Source: Acinetobacter higginsii (GTDB lineage Bacteria > Pseudomonadota > Gammaproteobacteria > Pseudomonadales > Moraxellaceae). Taken from it: a stretch of 64,000 bases of DNA. The stretch is taken from contig NZ_KB850073.1 in the NCBI RefSeq assembly GCF_000369525.1, positions 334,662 through 398,661 on the forward strand, in the 5' to 3' direction. Positions 42,899 to 51,771 of this stretch are shown in pieces. Under the pieces are notes generated by a model that was not told where the DNA came from, ran no database searches, and worked only from the letters and a program-made list of their open reading frames with translations. The first letter of the stretch is position 1, and each line of letters starts with the position of its first letter. Both the position numbers and the translations under genes were made by a program.

Positions 42899-44242
42899 AT
42901 GAAGCTGAAGAGCTTAAAACTAGGCGCAGGGGTCGCGCTCTTAATCAGTGGTTTTTCTACCCAACAGACCTTGGCTGATTCCTACGTGTTTGTGACCAAT
43001 ACCACGCCACAAACCGTATCAATACAAGTCAATCAAACTGGGGCAAGCTTACAGCAAGGCAATGAATGGGCGCAGGAAGCGACTCAACTTGCACCCTACG
43101 AGACCAAACGAGTATTACGTATCAACCGTTATACCGGGATCAAATCCGGTAAAACCTATAACTTTGATACCGTTCTCAGCAGTGGCAATTCGCAAGTCAC
43201 TTTAAAACAAACCATGACGGGAACCTGGTCGGGCAGTAATATTAAACATGGGATTCAAACGGCGACCACAACATCACCATGGTATTCAGATCGTGATGTG
43301 CATCGTATTAGTACAACTTATGGCGGTTTATCTGCACAAGCAGCAGTAAAAGCTGAATACACGGGGGGCTATGATGATTTCCACTACACCATTCATCAAA
43401 ACACGCTTCAAGAGCCTGTTTCAGCCAGTGCCGATGAGCTCAAGGTACTGACTTACAATATTTATGCCCTCCCGATGGTGGCGAGTAAAATCAGCGAACG
43501 CTTGGCTGAATTACCAAATCATTTAAACGGTTACGATGTGATTATGATGCAAGAAGCCTTTGCTTCATCGCGTACAGGCATGCTGAATCAACTGGCACAA
43601 CAGTACCCATATCAAACCCATATTCCAGTCGGTTCTGGCTATAACTTGTTTGATAGTGGCTTGGTGATTGTGAGCCGTTATCCAATCGTCAAAACAGCAC
43701 AATTGATTTATCCAGACTGTACAGGAACTGATTGTTTTGCGGATAAAGGTGTGCTGTATGCAGAAATCATTAAGAATGGTAAGGCGTATCATGTCACCTC
43801 TACGCATACCGCTTCTTTTGATACCGATGCAGCACGCGCATTGCGTCAGGTTCAGTTCAAACAAATTCGCCAATTGGTAAATCAACAAAATATCCCAAGT
43901 TTTGATGCCGTGCTCATGGGCGGTGATTTCAATGTCAATAAACTGTTATGGCCGCAAGATTATCAAGACATGTTAACCAATCTGAATGCGACCGCAGCAC
44001 CAAGCACAGGTTATACTGAATCGACCTTTGACCCACGCGTGAATAAGTTGGCTGGAGCAGCAGGTTCAGGTGGTGCAACAGTCGAATATCTAGACTATGT
44101 GGTGACATCAAATAACCACCGTCAACCGACTCAGTCTCGTAACGATGTGCGTATCTTACGTACCACAGCGGACCCACTGTATATGACATGGGATCTTTCA
44201 GATCACTTCCCTGTGATGGGGCAATTTAATTACGGCCCATAA
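42899..44242 (+). CDS. Secreted sphingomyelinase-like phosphodiesterase (EEP superfamily)
   Basis: This is an exported enzyme of about 447 residues. Signal peptide about 1-28 (ends TLADS). An N-terminal beta-type domain follows to about residue 165. The C-terminal DNase I-like (EEP) domain carries LTYNIYALPM, IMMQEAF (metal-binding Glu), GGDFNVN and SDHFPVMGQF (catalytic His). This fits bacterial neutral sphingomyelinase or phospholipase C. It could attack host or environmental sphingolipids. The start is set at 42899, where GGAG lies eight bases upstream and a signal peptide follows. Twelve bases later begins a lipase-chaperone-like gene. Confidence 0.87.
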   Translation: MKLKSLKLGAGVALLISGFSTQQTLADSYVFVTNTTPQTVSIQVNQTGASLQQGNEWAQEATQLAPYETKRVLRINRYTGIKSGKTYNFDTVLSSGNSQVTLKQTMTGTWSGSNIKHGIQTATTTSPWYSDRDVHRISTTYGGLSAQAAVKAEYTGGYDDFHYTIHQNTLQEPVSASADELKVLTYNIYALPMVASKISERLAELPNHLNGYDVIMMQEAFASSRTGMLNQLAQQYPYQTHIPVGSGYNLFDSGLVIVSRYPIVKTAQLIYPDCTGTDCFADKGVLYAEIIKNGKAYHVTSTHTASFDTDAARALRQVQFKQIRQLVNQQNIPSFDAVLMGGDFNVNKLLWPQDYQDMLTNLNATAAPSTGYTESTFDPRVNKLAGAAGSGGATVEYLDYVVTSNNHRQPTQSRNDVRILRTTADPLYMTWDLSDHFPVMGQFNYGP

Positions 44243-44254
44243 ACGGAATTCGGT

Positions 44255-45184
44255 ATGAATAAAAGACTATTGCTGACAATGCTTATTGTTGTCGTGGTCT
44301 TGGTTGGGATTGTAGTTTGGAAGAGCACTGCCTCTTCCGCTGCAATTCAACAAACCAAATCCACCGCATCATCTCAAGATTCATCAACACAGGTGAGTAA
44401 TGAAGGCATGCCAAACAAAACCAAGGATGAAGTTTTTCAAGAGTCACTTTTAAAACAATTAAAAACACTACAACAGCAACCCGGCAATATCACCGAGTTT
44501 CTCAATGATTTTAAAGCCAACTGCCCTGTATCCGACTGTAATGCAGCTTTAGCAAAAGCTTTAGCTAATTATCCAGATCAAAACTTTGCACATTTGGTGG
44601 AAAATCTAATAAAACGTATGCCGCAATATGAACAACGCATGCAAAACACGGTGTTATCGACGTCGTTATCGCCAAAAGAACGCTTTGATGCCTTGTGGAA
44701 GCTCAGAGAACAAACCTTGGGACAAGCCGAAGCGATGCTGGGTTTTGGTCAAGAACGCGGCTATGCGGATTATCGGTTTGCCTACAATGATTTAGCGCAG
44801 AATCAAAAACTTAGTGCTGAACAACGTTTAAAAGCATTTGAGCAGCTACAAAAACAGTACCCTGATGCAGCTCAACAAGAAAATAAAATGGGGCTTTATG
44901 AACAAGCACTCGGTTTAATCAATCAAGGACAACATAGCCCTGCTGAAACGCAACGCTTAAAGCAGATGTTACAACAACGCTATCTCACCGAACAGCAACG
45001 CCAAGATGTACAGCAGCGTGAACAACGTGAAGTTCAACAACAGCAACAAGTCAATCAATATCAGCAGGCTGTACAACAGCTACAACAAGAGATGGAGCCA
45101 TTAAAAACACAACTGCCAAATGAAGAATGGCAAAAGCAATATCAAAGCCGCCTAGAAAATCTACGTCTAAAAATGTTCTCTTAA
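44255..45184 (+). CDS. Membrane-anchored lipase-chaperone-like (LifO-type) protein
   Basis: This 309-residue protein has one N-terminal membrane helix (about 4-22), a Ser/Thr/Gln-rich linker, then an all-helical, glutamine-rich periplasmic domain. This is the layout of lipase-specific foldases (LifO/Lif). Segments such as ERFDALWKLREQTLGQAEAMLGFGQERGYADYRF resemble the Lif body. Foldases act on the enzyme encoded next to them, so this one may fold or help export the sphingomyelinase upstream. No lipase gene is nearby. The family call is moderate; a generic coiled-coil protein is the alternative. Confidence 0.65.
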   Translation: MNKRLLLTMLIVVVVLVGIVVWKSTASSAAIQQTKSTASSQDSSTQVSNEGMPNKTKDEVFQESLLKQLKTLQQQPGNITEFLNDFKANCPVSDCNAALAKALANYPDQNFAHLVENLIKRMPQYEQRMQNTVLSTSLSPKERFDALWKLREQTLGQAEAMLGFGQERGYADYRFAYNDLAQNQKLSAEQRLKAFEQLQKQYPDAAQQENKMGLYEQALGLINQGQHSPAETQRLKQMLQQRYLTEQQRQDVQQREQREVQQQQQVNQYQQAVQQLQQEMEPLKTQLPNEEWQKQYQSRLENLRLKMFS

Positions 45185-45242
45185 CACATTGTACTCAACG
45201 GATAGCAGCTTAAATTTATATCTCATTTCTGATAAAGCATTA

Positions 45243-45272
45243 GCCGACCATTTAGACAGACAATGTGTCGGC
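45243..45272 (+). terminator. Possible hairpin terminator
   Basis: GCCGAC (45243-45248) can pair with GTCGGC (45267-45272) after the lipase-chaperone-like gene. It is followed by ATTAAATAAG, a weak tract. The rest of the gap to 45376 shows no gene. Confidence 0.35.
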
Positions 45273-45376
45273 ATTAAATAAGAATGATCCTTTTTAATTT
45301 ACTCGGTCCTTATTTGACAAAGAACATGCATTCCCGCTAAATAAACCATTCAATTACTTCAAGATCATGATGTAGC

Positions 45377-46156
45377 ATGGACAGCTTAAAAAATGATAAT
45401 GCTGGTTGGAGTGGTCAAGCAGCAATTGCTTTGGGGATTGCCGCTTTTCTTGGACAATCAGGAAATAATCACCCTCACCACCACTATGCGCATCAAATCA
45501 CCATGTCCTTGAATGCAGATCAACCCGTGCAAGTGATTGCTGATGGTCAACTTTATCAAGCACCGACTTTATTCATTCCCGCCAAGCTAAAGCATCAACT
45601 TATAACTGGCGACTATCTGTCGCTTTACATTGATACCTGTCATGCACTCACAACCAGATTCAATCTAGAGTTTCATGCATCTACACAAGTAGGTGAAGTA
45701 TCAATCGATCTACAACAACTGTTGCAACACAGCTTTCACTCACAGATACCGCTCAATCATGGCTTAGCCGATTTCTTAAAAAATACACAGCTGAGCAATT
45801 CAGCTCCCTATCGTAATCCACAGAAGCTTGAATACATTCTAGCGTTGCTTTATCAGGGTGTTTTGCAATCCAATATCCCCGATCGCCAATCTTTAGCGCA
45901 AGTTGCAGGTTTATCTGAAAGTCGTTTTTCGCACTGGTTTCGTGAACAAGTAGGACTACCCTTGCGCAGCTATCGTAAATGGTTACGTCTCATGTGTGGA
46001 TTAACTCAAATGCAAAATGGACGTGCATTAACGGATACGGCTCATCAAGCTGATTTTGCTGATCAGGCGCATTTCACACGAACTTGTATTGAATTACTCG
46101 GGGTCCGGCCATCGGAACTGAGCCAGATGCAGGGGCAAATTTTCTTTATTGAATAA
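45377..46156 (+). CDS. AraC family transcriptional regulator
   Basis: This 259-residue regulator has an N-terminal sensing domain with a His-rich stretch (NNHPHHHYAHQIT) typical of cupin folds. The C-terminal pair of helix-turn-helix units of the AraC type follows: SLAQVAGLSESRFSHWFREQVGLPLRSYRKWLRL and ALTDTAHQADFADQAHFTRTCIELLGVRPSEL. It lies 60-75 bases before a sterol-desaturase-family gene on the same strand, which it may control. The ligand is unknown. Confidence 0.93.
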   Translation: MDSLKNDNAGWSGQAAIALGIAAFLGQSGNNHPHHHYAHQITMSLNADQPVQVIADGQLYQAPTLFIPAKLKHQLITGDYLSLYIDTCHALTTRFNLEFHASTQVGEVSIDLQQLLQHSFHSQIPLNHGLADFLKNTQLSNSAPYRNPQKLEYILALLYQGVLQSNIPDRQSLAQVAGLSESRFSHWFREQVGLPLRSYRKWLRLMCGLTQMQNGRALTDTAHQADFADQAHFTRTCIELLGVRPSELSQMQGQIFFIE

Positions 46157-46230
46157 ATAGCTGTTTTGTTCAATTCAGTGCTGCAATCGCATAGGCATAG
46201 TGACTGTTCATTGTTTTGGAACAATACACC

Positions 46231-47079
46231 ATGCCGAAGTTAATTCAATACCTCATTCGCTATAGCAGTTATCCCCTGATGATGGGGCTGAGTCTGTTTT
46301 TTTTATTGCCCGTTGCCGCGGGTGAGCTTAGCTATTGGCCTTATGTGCCCTGCATTGCAGCCATTGCGATTGCACTTGTTGCGCTGCTTGAACAGATTCA
46401 ACCTTATGAACAAACCTGGCTAACCGATCATGAAGATACAGGCGTTGATATCCTGCATGCCAGTTTTAGTATCGTCATGATTTTTATGACTGCTGAATGC
46501 ATTACCTTATTTCGAAAGCTAATTGATATAACTAGCTTTTGGCCAAGCACTCTACCGATCTGGCTACAATTACTGATTGTGGGTCTAGTCATCGACTTTG
46601 GCTTGTGGCTGATGCATTGGCTAAGTCATAAAAAACGTTTCCTATGGAAATTGCATGCCCTTCATCATAGCGCTGAACGATTATATTGGCTGAATGGTGA
46701 ACGTCGTCATCCATTAAGTGCCATTCTGCTCGCAGCGCCTGGAATTATCTGTATTACCTTAATCGGTGCACCCGCCAATCTGATTGGGACGTGGATGGGA
46801 TTAACCGCAATTCATTTGGCTTTTCAGCATGCCAATCTGGATTATTCTGTAGGTGTTTTTAGACATTTACTGGGGGTTGCCGAAGTCCATCGCTGGCATC
46901 ATAAATATGGTTTTGGTCGTAAAAACTTTGGTGAATTCTGGATGATCTGGGATCATCTGTTTGGGACGTATTACTATGAAAGCAAACCCGTGAAAGCAGG
47001 ACAAGTCGGGTTAAAGACTGCGCTACCAAAGACTTATCTCAAACAAATACGTTGGCCATTTGCTAGAAAAAACCAATGA
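46231..47079 (+). CDS. Sterol desaturase / fatty acid hydroxylase family protein
   Basis: This membrane di-iron enzyme has about 282 residues. It has four or more helices and the histidine clusters of the family: LMHWLSHKKRFLWKLHALHHSAE, a later HLAFQHANLDY, and EVHRWHHKYGFG. It uses oxygen to hydroxylate or desaturate a lipid. The substrate is unknown. The ATG at 46231 is chosen; a TTG at 46216 would add five residues, and neither has a strong ribosome binding site. A ferritin-like gene follows by 26 bases and may be cotranscribed. Confidence 0.88.
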   Translation: MPKLIQYLIRYSSYPLMMGLSLFFLLPVAAGELSYWPYVPCIAAIAIALVALLEQIQPYEQTWLTDHEDTGVDILHASFSIVMIFMTAECITLFRKLIDITSFWPSTLPIWLQLLIVGLVIDFGLWLMHWLSHKKRFLWKLHALHHSAERLYWLNGERRHPLSAILLAAPGIICITLIGAPANLIGTWMGLTAIHLAFQHANLDYSVGVFRHLLGVAEVHRWHHKYGFGRKNFGEFWMIWDHLFGTYYYESKPVKAGQVGLKTALPKTYLKQIRWPFARKNQ

Positions 47080-47105
47080 GACACCTAAATTAAAGGAAAT
47101 CAGCG

Positions 47106-47579
47106 ATGCATTACCCACAATATCAACACGATCTGAATACTGCACTTGAATCAGAAATACTGGGTGAACTGATCTTTTTAAATGCAGCCAAGCATACACG
47201 CTCAATTGAGCAACAACAAAAATGGCAAACGCTGGCCAAACTGGAAACCCAAACCCTGCACAAGTTACAGCAGTTCTTAAGTCAACAAGGTCAGACAGCC
47301 ACAATTCGTCTGCATATTAAGTTACAGGCCAAGGCATCAGGCATTGCGATGGCTAAATTACCTTGGAAACTGGCCATGCATTTACTTAAGCAAGGTACAC
47401 AACCGTTTATGGTCACTTTTGAACGGATGCAGCAACACGCAGATGCCAACACACAAGACTTTCTCCAGTATTTGTTAGCGCATGAACAAGCCTTAGCTGA
47501 ATTTGCAACACAAGAATTACAAGGGAATTCAGAGCATTCTTTAAATGCGGTGCTGCACTTATTAAAAAGCGAGGGCTAA
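47106..47579 (+). CDS. Small helical, ferritin-like protein
   Basis: This 157-residue all-helical protein contains ESEILGELIFLNAAKH and AKLETQTLHKL in its first half and LLAHEQALAEFATQEL in the second. Glu and Glu-x-x-x-His placements suggest a rubrerythrin/ferritin-like di-iron four-helix bundle. AAGGAAATCAGCG precedes the ATG. It follows a di-iron membrane desaturase-family gene, so a shared role in lipid modification or iron handling is possible but unproven. The 3' end overlaps a terminator. Confidence 0.75.
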   Translation: MHYPQYQHDLNTALESEILGELIFLNAAKHTRSIEQQQKWQTLAKLETQTLHKLQQFLSQQGQTATIRLHIKLQAKASGIAMAKLPWKLAMHLLKQGTQPFMVTFERMQQHADANTQDFLQYLLAHEQALAEFATQELQGNSEHSLNAVLHLLKSEG

Positions 47580-47592
47580 GACCTCGCTTTTT
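47564..47592 (+). terminator. Terminator overlapping the end of the ferritin-like gene
   Basis: AAAAAGCGAGG (47564-47574) pairs with CCTCGCTTTTT (47582-47592). The T-run on either strand allows bidirectional use between converging genes. Confidence 0.88.
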
Positions 47593-47612
47593 GCTCTATT
47601 CTAATGTTGTCT

Positions 47613-49571
47613 TCAAGTCGTGCTAAGGTTTAATAACAATTGACGTTTTTTCACTTGTTGCCCGACTTGACCAATCAACTCCTCGACAACACCATCGACA
47701 TCGGATTTGATTTGTTGCTGAATCTTCATCGCCTCAAGCACCAATAAGGTTTGTCCTTTTGTTACTGAATCTCCGACATTGACCAGCAAATTCACAATCG
47801 CACCGTCCATTGGTGCACGAATTTTGCCATCACCCACCACCTCAGCCGCTTCTGGTACTGCATAGGTGCTATTTTCAATCAATACATTACCATTAGCTGC
47901 ATCCAAATAGAGTTGATCCTGATCAATAACATAGGCGAGCTTGCGTCGAACACCTTCACAACTATAAACAATCTGCACATCACTGATGCTTACAATATTG
48001 ATGGTTGCTTGTTGATCACATAACGTAACTTTGACCTGCTGCTGATCATTTTGCACATGCAACAAAATCTGCTGATCGGCATATTTCAGTTTCAGTGGAA
48101 ACGGCATAGCAACACCCGTTTGCCAAGCCACTTGCTGCTGATTTTGCTGGGTAAACAGTGCTGCTGCCACGGCTAAGGTTTCAAGCGGCAAAGCTTGTTG
48201 GTGCAGGCTGACATCTTCTTGGAAGTGTTGCTGAATAAATGCCGTATTGGTATCCCCAGCCACAATGATCGGATGGCGTAATAAATTGACAAGAAACTGC
48301 TTATTGCTATTCACACCAAGCAAGACACAATCATCAACCGCTTTGGCAAGCAGTCGAATCGCATCCTGACGGGTCTTGCCATAGGCAATCACTTTGGCCA
48401 CCATCGGATCATAGAAGGGACTGATTTCACCGTGTTCTAGCATGCCATGATCAATACGGACATTCGGTAGAGTGCTATCAGCACCCGCTGCTTGCCAACG
48501 CAGTACTTTGCCTGTTTGTGGCAGGAAGTCCTGACGTGGATCTTCTGCATATAAACGGACTTCGATCGCATGTCCGTTTAAGCTCAACTCATGTTGTTGT
48601 AAAGGCAGGGTTTCGCCATTGGCAACACGCAATTGCCATTCCACCAAATCCAAGCCTGTGACCATTTCAGTGACTGGATGTTCGACTTGCAGACGCGTAT
48701 TCATTTCCAAGAAATAGAATTCACCCGATTGATCAAGCAGAAACTCGACCGTGCCTGCCCCAACATAATCACACGCCTGTGCTGCCGCAACAGCAGCCTC
48801 GCCCATTTTCTGACGTAGTTCAGGTGTCATCACTGGACAAGGTGCTTCTTCAACGACTTTTTGATGACGGCGTTGAATCGAACAATCCCTTTCAAATAAA
48901 TACACATAATTGCCATGTGTATCTCCAAAGACCTGAATCTCGACATGCCTTGGGGCAATCACCGCTTTCTCTAAGATCAACTCACCCGAACCAAAGGCAT
49001 TTTCTGCTTCCGAACGCGCTGTTTTTAATGCGTCCAATACATCAGCAGCATCTTGGACCAAACGCATACCTCGCCCACCACCACCTGCTGAGGCTTTGAC
49101 CATTAAAGGATAGCCAATCTTCTCAGCTTGTTGTGCTAGATAATCAAGGCCTTGCTGATCACCTTCATAACCAGGCACACAAGGTACACCTGCTTGGATC
49201 ATGGCAATTTTAGAAAGACGTTTACTGCCCATCAACTCGATGGCAGCAGCCGTCGGCCCAATAAAAGTGATACCATGATCAAGACAAGCCTGAGCAAAGT
49301 CGGTATTTTCAGACAGAAAGCCATAACCTGGATGGACCGCATCAGCTCCAGTCTTCTGACAGGCTGCAATAATATTGGCAATGGATAAATAGGATTCTGA
49401 AACTTTAGATGCACCGATATAAACCGCTTCATCGGCCAGTTGGACATGACGGGCATTGGCATCTGCATCTGAATACACCGCAACCGTTTGATAGCCCATT
49501 GCTTTAGCTGTTTGCATCACACGAACAGCAATTTCACCACGGTTTGCCACTAAGACTTTTGAAAAACTCAT
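47613..49571 (-). CDS. atuF: Geranyl-CoA carboxylase biotin-containing subunit AtuF
   Basis: This 652-residue biotin carboxylase with biotin carrier domain is the alpha subunit of an acyl-CoA carboxylase. ATP grasp: KASAGGGGRGMRLV near 158-171; FEMNTRLQVEHPVTE-type stretch reads FLEMNTRLQVEHPVTE. The biotinyl Lys is Lys616 in EAMKIQQQ, where the usual AMKM is AMKI. With AtuC it would carboxylate geranyl-CoA. Methylcrotonyl-CoA (LiuD) is the close alternative, but adjacent atuA-E genes point to the terpene pathway. It is the last gene of the leftward operon. Confidence 0.88.
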   Translation of the reverse strand: MSFSKVLVANRGEIAVRVMQTAKAMGYQTVAVYSDADANARHVQLADEAVYIGASKVSESYLSIANIIAACQKTGADAVHPGYGFLSENTDFAQACLDHGITFIGPTAAAIELMGSKRLSKIAMIQAGVPCVPGYEGDQQGLDYLAQQAEKIGYPLMVKASAGGGGRGMRLVQDAADVLDALKTARSEAENAFGSGELILEKAVIAPRHVEIQVFGDTHGNYVYLFERDCSIQRRHQKVVEEAPCPVMTPELRQKMGEAAVAAAQACDYVGAGTVEFLLDQSGEFYFLEMNTRLQVEHPVTEMVTGLDLVEWQLRVANGETLPLQQHELSLNGHAIEVRLYAEDPRQDFLPQTGKVLRWQAAGADSTLPNVRIDHGMLEHGEISPFYDPMVAKVIAYGKTRQDAIRLLAKAVDDCVLLGVNSNKQFLVNLLRHPIIVAGDTNTAFIQQHFQEDVSLHQQALPLETLAVAAALFTQQNQQQVAWQTGVAMPFPLKLKYADQQILLHVQNDQQQVKVTLCDQQATINIVSISDVQIVYSCEGVRRKLAYVIDQDQLYLDAANGNVLIENSTYAVPEAAEVVGDGKIRAPMDGAIVNLLVNVGDSVTKGQTLLVLEAMKIQQQIKSDVDGVVEELIGQVGQQVKKRQLLLNLSTT

Positions 49572-49659
49572 TGTTTCATCTCGATTATTAAATCCCTCTC
49601 AATCCACCTCTTAACGGAGGAAGTCCCTCTTGTTTAATAAAGCGGATTTGGAGGAAATT

Positions 49660-50490
49660 TTAGTCAAACCAACTCGGATTACGTTTTTGAATAAAGGCCA
49701 TGGTGCCTTCTTGTCCTTCTGCGCCGCCGACAGCCTGAGCAAACTGTTGTGCCGCATCATCCAAAAGCTGCCCTAAAGGCTCATTCAGTGTCCGATGCAA
49801 TAAAGCTTTGGTGGTACGGGAAGCCAATGGGGCAGCACGTTTAATCTGCTGAATGATCTCTGTAAGCTGTTGTTCAAGCTCAACATCATCTTGTGCAACT
49901 TGATGAACAACACCCAAATCTAAAGCCGTCTTGCCATCAAAACGTAAACCCAATAAGGCCAAACGACGGGCTTGAGTCAGACCAATCCGCTTCACTACAA
50001 AAGGCGCAATCTGTGCAGGCAAAATACCTAAGCCTGTTTCAGGTAGACCAAACTGTGCAGTATCACGGCTGATGGCAATATCTGAAACACAAGCCAGACC
50101 AAAACCGCCACCGAGTACTGCACCTTCCAAAACTGCCACAACGGTTTGCGGTGCTTGATCCACTTGTTCAACCATGGCGCCAAAACGACGGTTAAAATCC
50201 ACATAGGGCTGTAAGCTACCGCTATTGGCAGCTTCAACGCGTAATCCCGCCATATCCTTGATATCGCCACCTGCACAGAAATGCCCGCCTTGACCACGTA
50301 AAATCACAGCGCGAATGGATGTATCATTGGCAATCTGGCTAAACACCTGTTGAATGGCAGTAACCATCTTTAAACTCATGGCATTACGGCTTTCAGGACG
50401 ATTCAGCCATAGCGTTAAAATACCACCTTGCTGTTCGAGCTGAATGCTGTCATCTAACGCTAAGCCTGCAAGAGAAGTTGCAACTGTCAT
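49660..50490 (-). CDS. atuE: Enoyl-CoA hydratase AtuE (isohexenylglutaconyl-CoA hydratase)
   Basis: This crotonase-fold hydratase has about 276 residues. The oxyanion-hole motifs are RGQGGHFCAGGDIKDMAG and EGAVLGGGFGLACVSDIAI, and FGLPETGLGILP carries the catalytic-region Glu. In the Atu pathway AtuE hydrates isohexenylglutaconyl-CoA. The ATG at 50490 has AGGAG seven bases upstream; an apparent longer frame overlaps the acyl-CoA dehydrogenase gene and is rejected. The order D-E-F matches Pseudomonas. Confidence 0.88.
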   Translation of the reverse strand: MTVATSLAGLALDDSIQLEQQGGILTLWLNRPESRNAMSLKMVTAIQQVFSQIANDTSIRAVILRGQGGHFCAGGDIKDMAGLRVEAANSGSLQPYVDFNRRFGAMVEQVDQAPQTVVAVLEGAVLGGGFGLACVSDIAISRDTAQFGLPETGLGILPAQIAPFVVKRIGLTQARRLALLGLRFDGKTALDLGVVHQVAQDDVELEQQLTEIIQQIKRAAPLASRTTKALLHRTLNEPLGQLLDDAAQQFAQAVGGAEGQEGTMAFIQKRNPSWFD

Positions 50491-50500
50491 GCTTCTGCTC

Positions 50501-51661
50501 CTAGTTTTTCTTTTTCTTCGGCAGAATGTCGGTGAGCTTACAAATGATCCCCAACATGATTTCATCTGCGCCACCGCCAATCGAACCTAAGCGACCATCA
50601 CGGAACAGTTGCGATGCAGGGTTATCCCACATAAAACCATTACCACCCCAATATTGCAGGCAACTGTCTGCCACTTCACGGCTTAATCGCCCCGCTTTCA
50701 GCTTTGCCATTGAAGCCATTAAAGTGACATCTTCACCCGCAACATGCTGTTCACAGGCTTGAAGCGTTAAGGCTTTTAATGCCGCAACTTCTGTCATCAG
50801 TTCAGCAAAACGGAAATGTACATACTGGTTATGAATTAAAGGCTGACCAAACGTGGTTCGTTCTCTGGTGTAGTCAATAGTTTGCTGAATGACTTTTTCC
50901 ATGCCCCCCACCGCATTGATACAAGCCCACATACGTTCCTCTTGGAACTGCATCATTTGCATCATGAAGCCCATGCCTTCCACCCCAACCAAGTTGCGTT
51001 GCGGTACACGCACATTGTCGAAATAGACCTGTGCCGTAGTGGTAGAGCGCATCCCCAATTTATTTAAGGGTTCTGAAAAGCTAATCCCTGCTGTCTTGGC
51101 AGGAACAATAATCATGGATTTATTGACGTGTGGCTTATCGTCAGAAGTATTGGCAAGTAAACAGAAGAAATCGGCTTGCAGTGAATTGGTGATCCACATC
51201 TTGCTGCCATTAATCACATAATCATCACCATCTTTTTTTGCTGTGGTTTTGATGGCTGCCACGTCAGAACCAGCATGCACTTCCGAGACTGCAATCGACG
51301 CAACATATTCACCACGAATGGCAGGATTTAAAAACTCATCTCGTAGTTCCTTACTGCCAAAACGTGCCAGTGCAGGCGTTGCCATATCAGTTTGCACACC
51401 AATCGCCAGTGGCACACCACCACAAGCAGCTCGACCTAACTCTTCTGCCACCACAAGGTTGTATGAATAATCGAGTCCTAAACCGCCATTTTCTTCAGGC
51501 TTACAAATCCCCAATAAACCCAAATCCCCCATTTTCTTAAATACGTCATGAATCGGAAAACGGCCTGCTTCTTCCCATTCTGGAATAAAAGGGTTCAGCT
51601 CATTTTCAACAAACTGGCGTGTGGTACGGCGTAAAGCATCATGTTCTGCAGTAAATTTCAT
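50501..51661 (-). CDS. atuD: Citronellyl-CoA dehydrogenase AtuD
   Basis: This 386-residue FAD-dependent acyl-CoA dehydrogenase has substrate and flavin motifs ASIAVSEVHAGSDVAAIKT and MWITNSLQADFF. The C-terminal GGNGFMWDNPASQLFRDGR and GGGADEIMLGI include the catalytic Glu region. In the Atu pathway it converts citronellyl-CoA to geranyl-CoA, the substrate of AtuC/F. AAGGAA precedes the ATG. Between it and atuC upstream lies a folded repeat of about 75 bases. It could equally be described as a generic acyl-CoA dehydrogenase; context gives the name. Confidence 0.85.
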   Translation of the reverse strand: MKFTAEHDALRRTTRQFVENELNPFIPEWEEAGRFPIHDVFKKMGDLGLLGICKPEENGGLGLDYSYNLVVAEELGRAACGGVPLAIGVQTDMATPALARFGSKELRDEFLNPAIRGEYVASIAVSEVHAGSDVAAIKTTAKKDGDDYVINGSKMWITNSLQADFFCLLANTSDDKPHVNKSMIIVPAKTAGISFSEPLNKLGMRSTTTAQVYFDNVRVPQRNLVGVEGMGFMMQMMQFQEERMWACINAVGGMEKVIQQTIDYTRERTTFGQPLIHNQYVHFRFAELMTEVAALKALTLQACEQHVAGEDVTLMASMAKLKAGRLSREVADSCLQYWGGNGFMWDNPASQLFRDGRLGSIGGGADEIMLGIICKLTDILPKKKKN

Positions 51662-51693
51662 TGTTTTTGTTCCTTAAAAATTGTTTTTCCTCC

Positions 51694-51762
51694 TCACCCT
51701 AACCCTCTCCCAAAAAGGGAGAGGGAATCCCTTCTCCCTCTGGGAGAAGGCTAGGATGAGGG
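51694..51762. repeat. Folded intergenic repeat (REP-like) between atuD and atuC
   Basis: The GC-skewed segment has nested inverted repeats. An outer pair is CTCACCCTAACCC (from 51694) with GGATGAG (to 51762). Inner hairpins are CCCTCTCCC/GGGAGAGGG (51703-51711 with 51717-51725) and CTTCTCCC/GGGAGAAG. Its pyrimidine-rich style differs from all neighbouring sequence and matches dispersed repeats seen in many gammaproteobacteria. It may act on mRNA stability or processing within the atu transcript. Confidence 0.75.
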
Positions 51763-51771
51763 TGTTAAAAA

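Noticed and set aside
50491..50580. N-terminal extension of the AtuE frame
   Set aside because: It overlaps the end of atuD, and the ATG at 50490 has AGGAG at ideal distance and begins the conserved protein.
51694..51762. CRISPR array or insertion sequence at the folded repeat
   Set aside because: There is one unit only, with no spacer pattern, no transposase and no target-site duplication that I can see.
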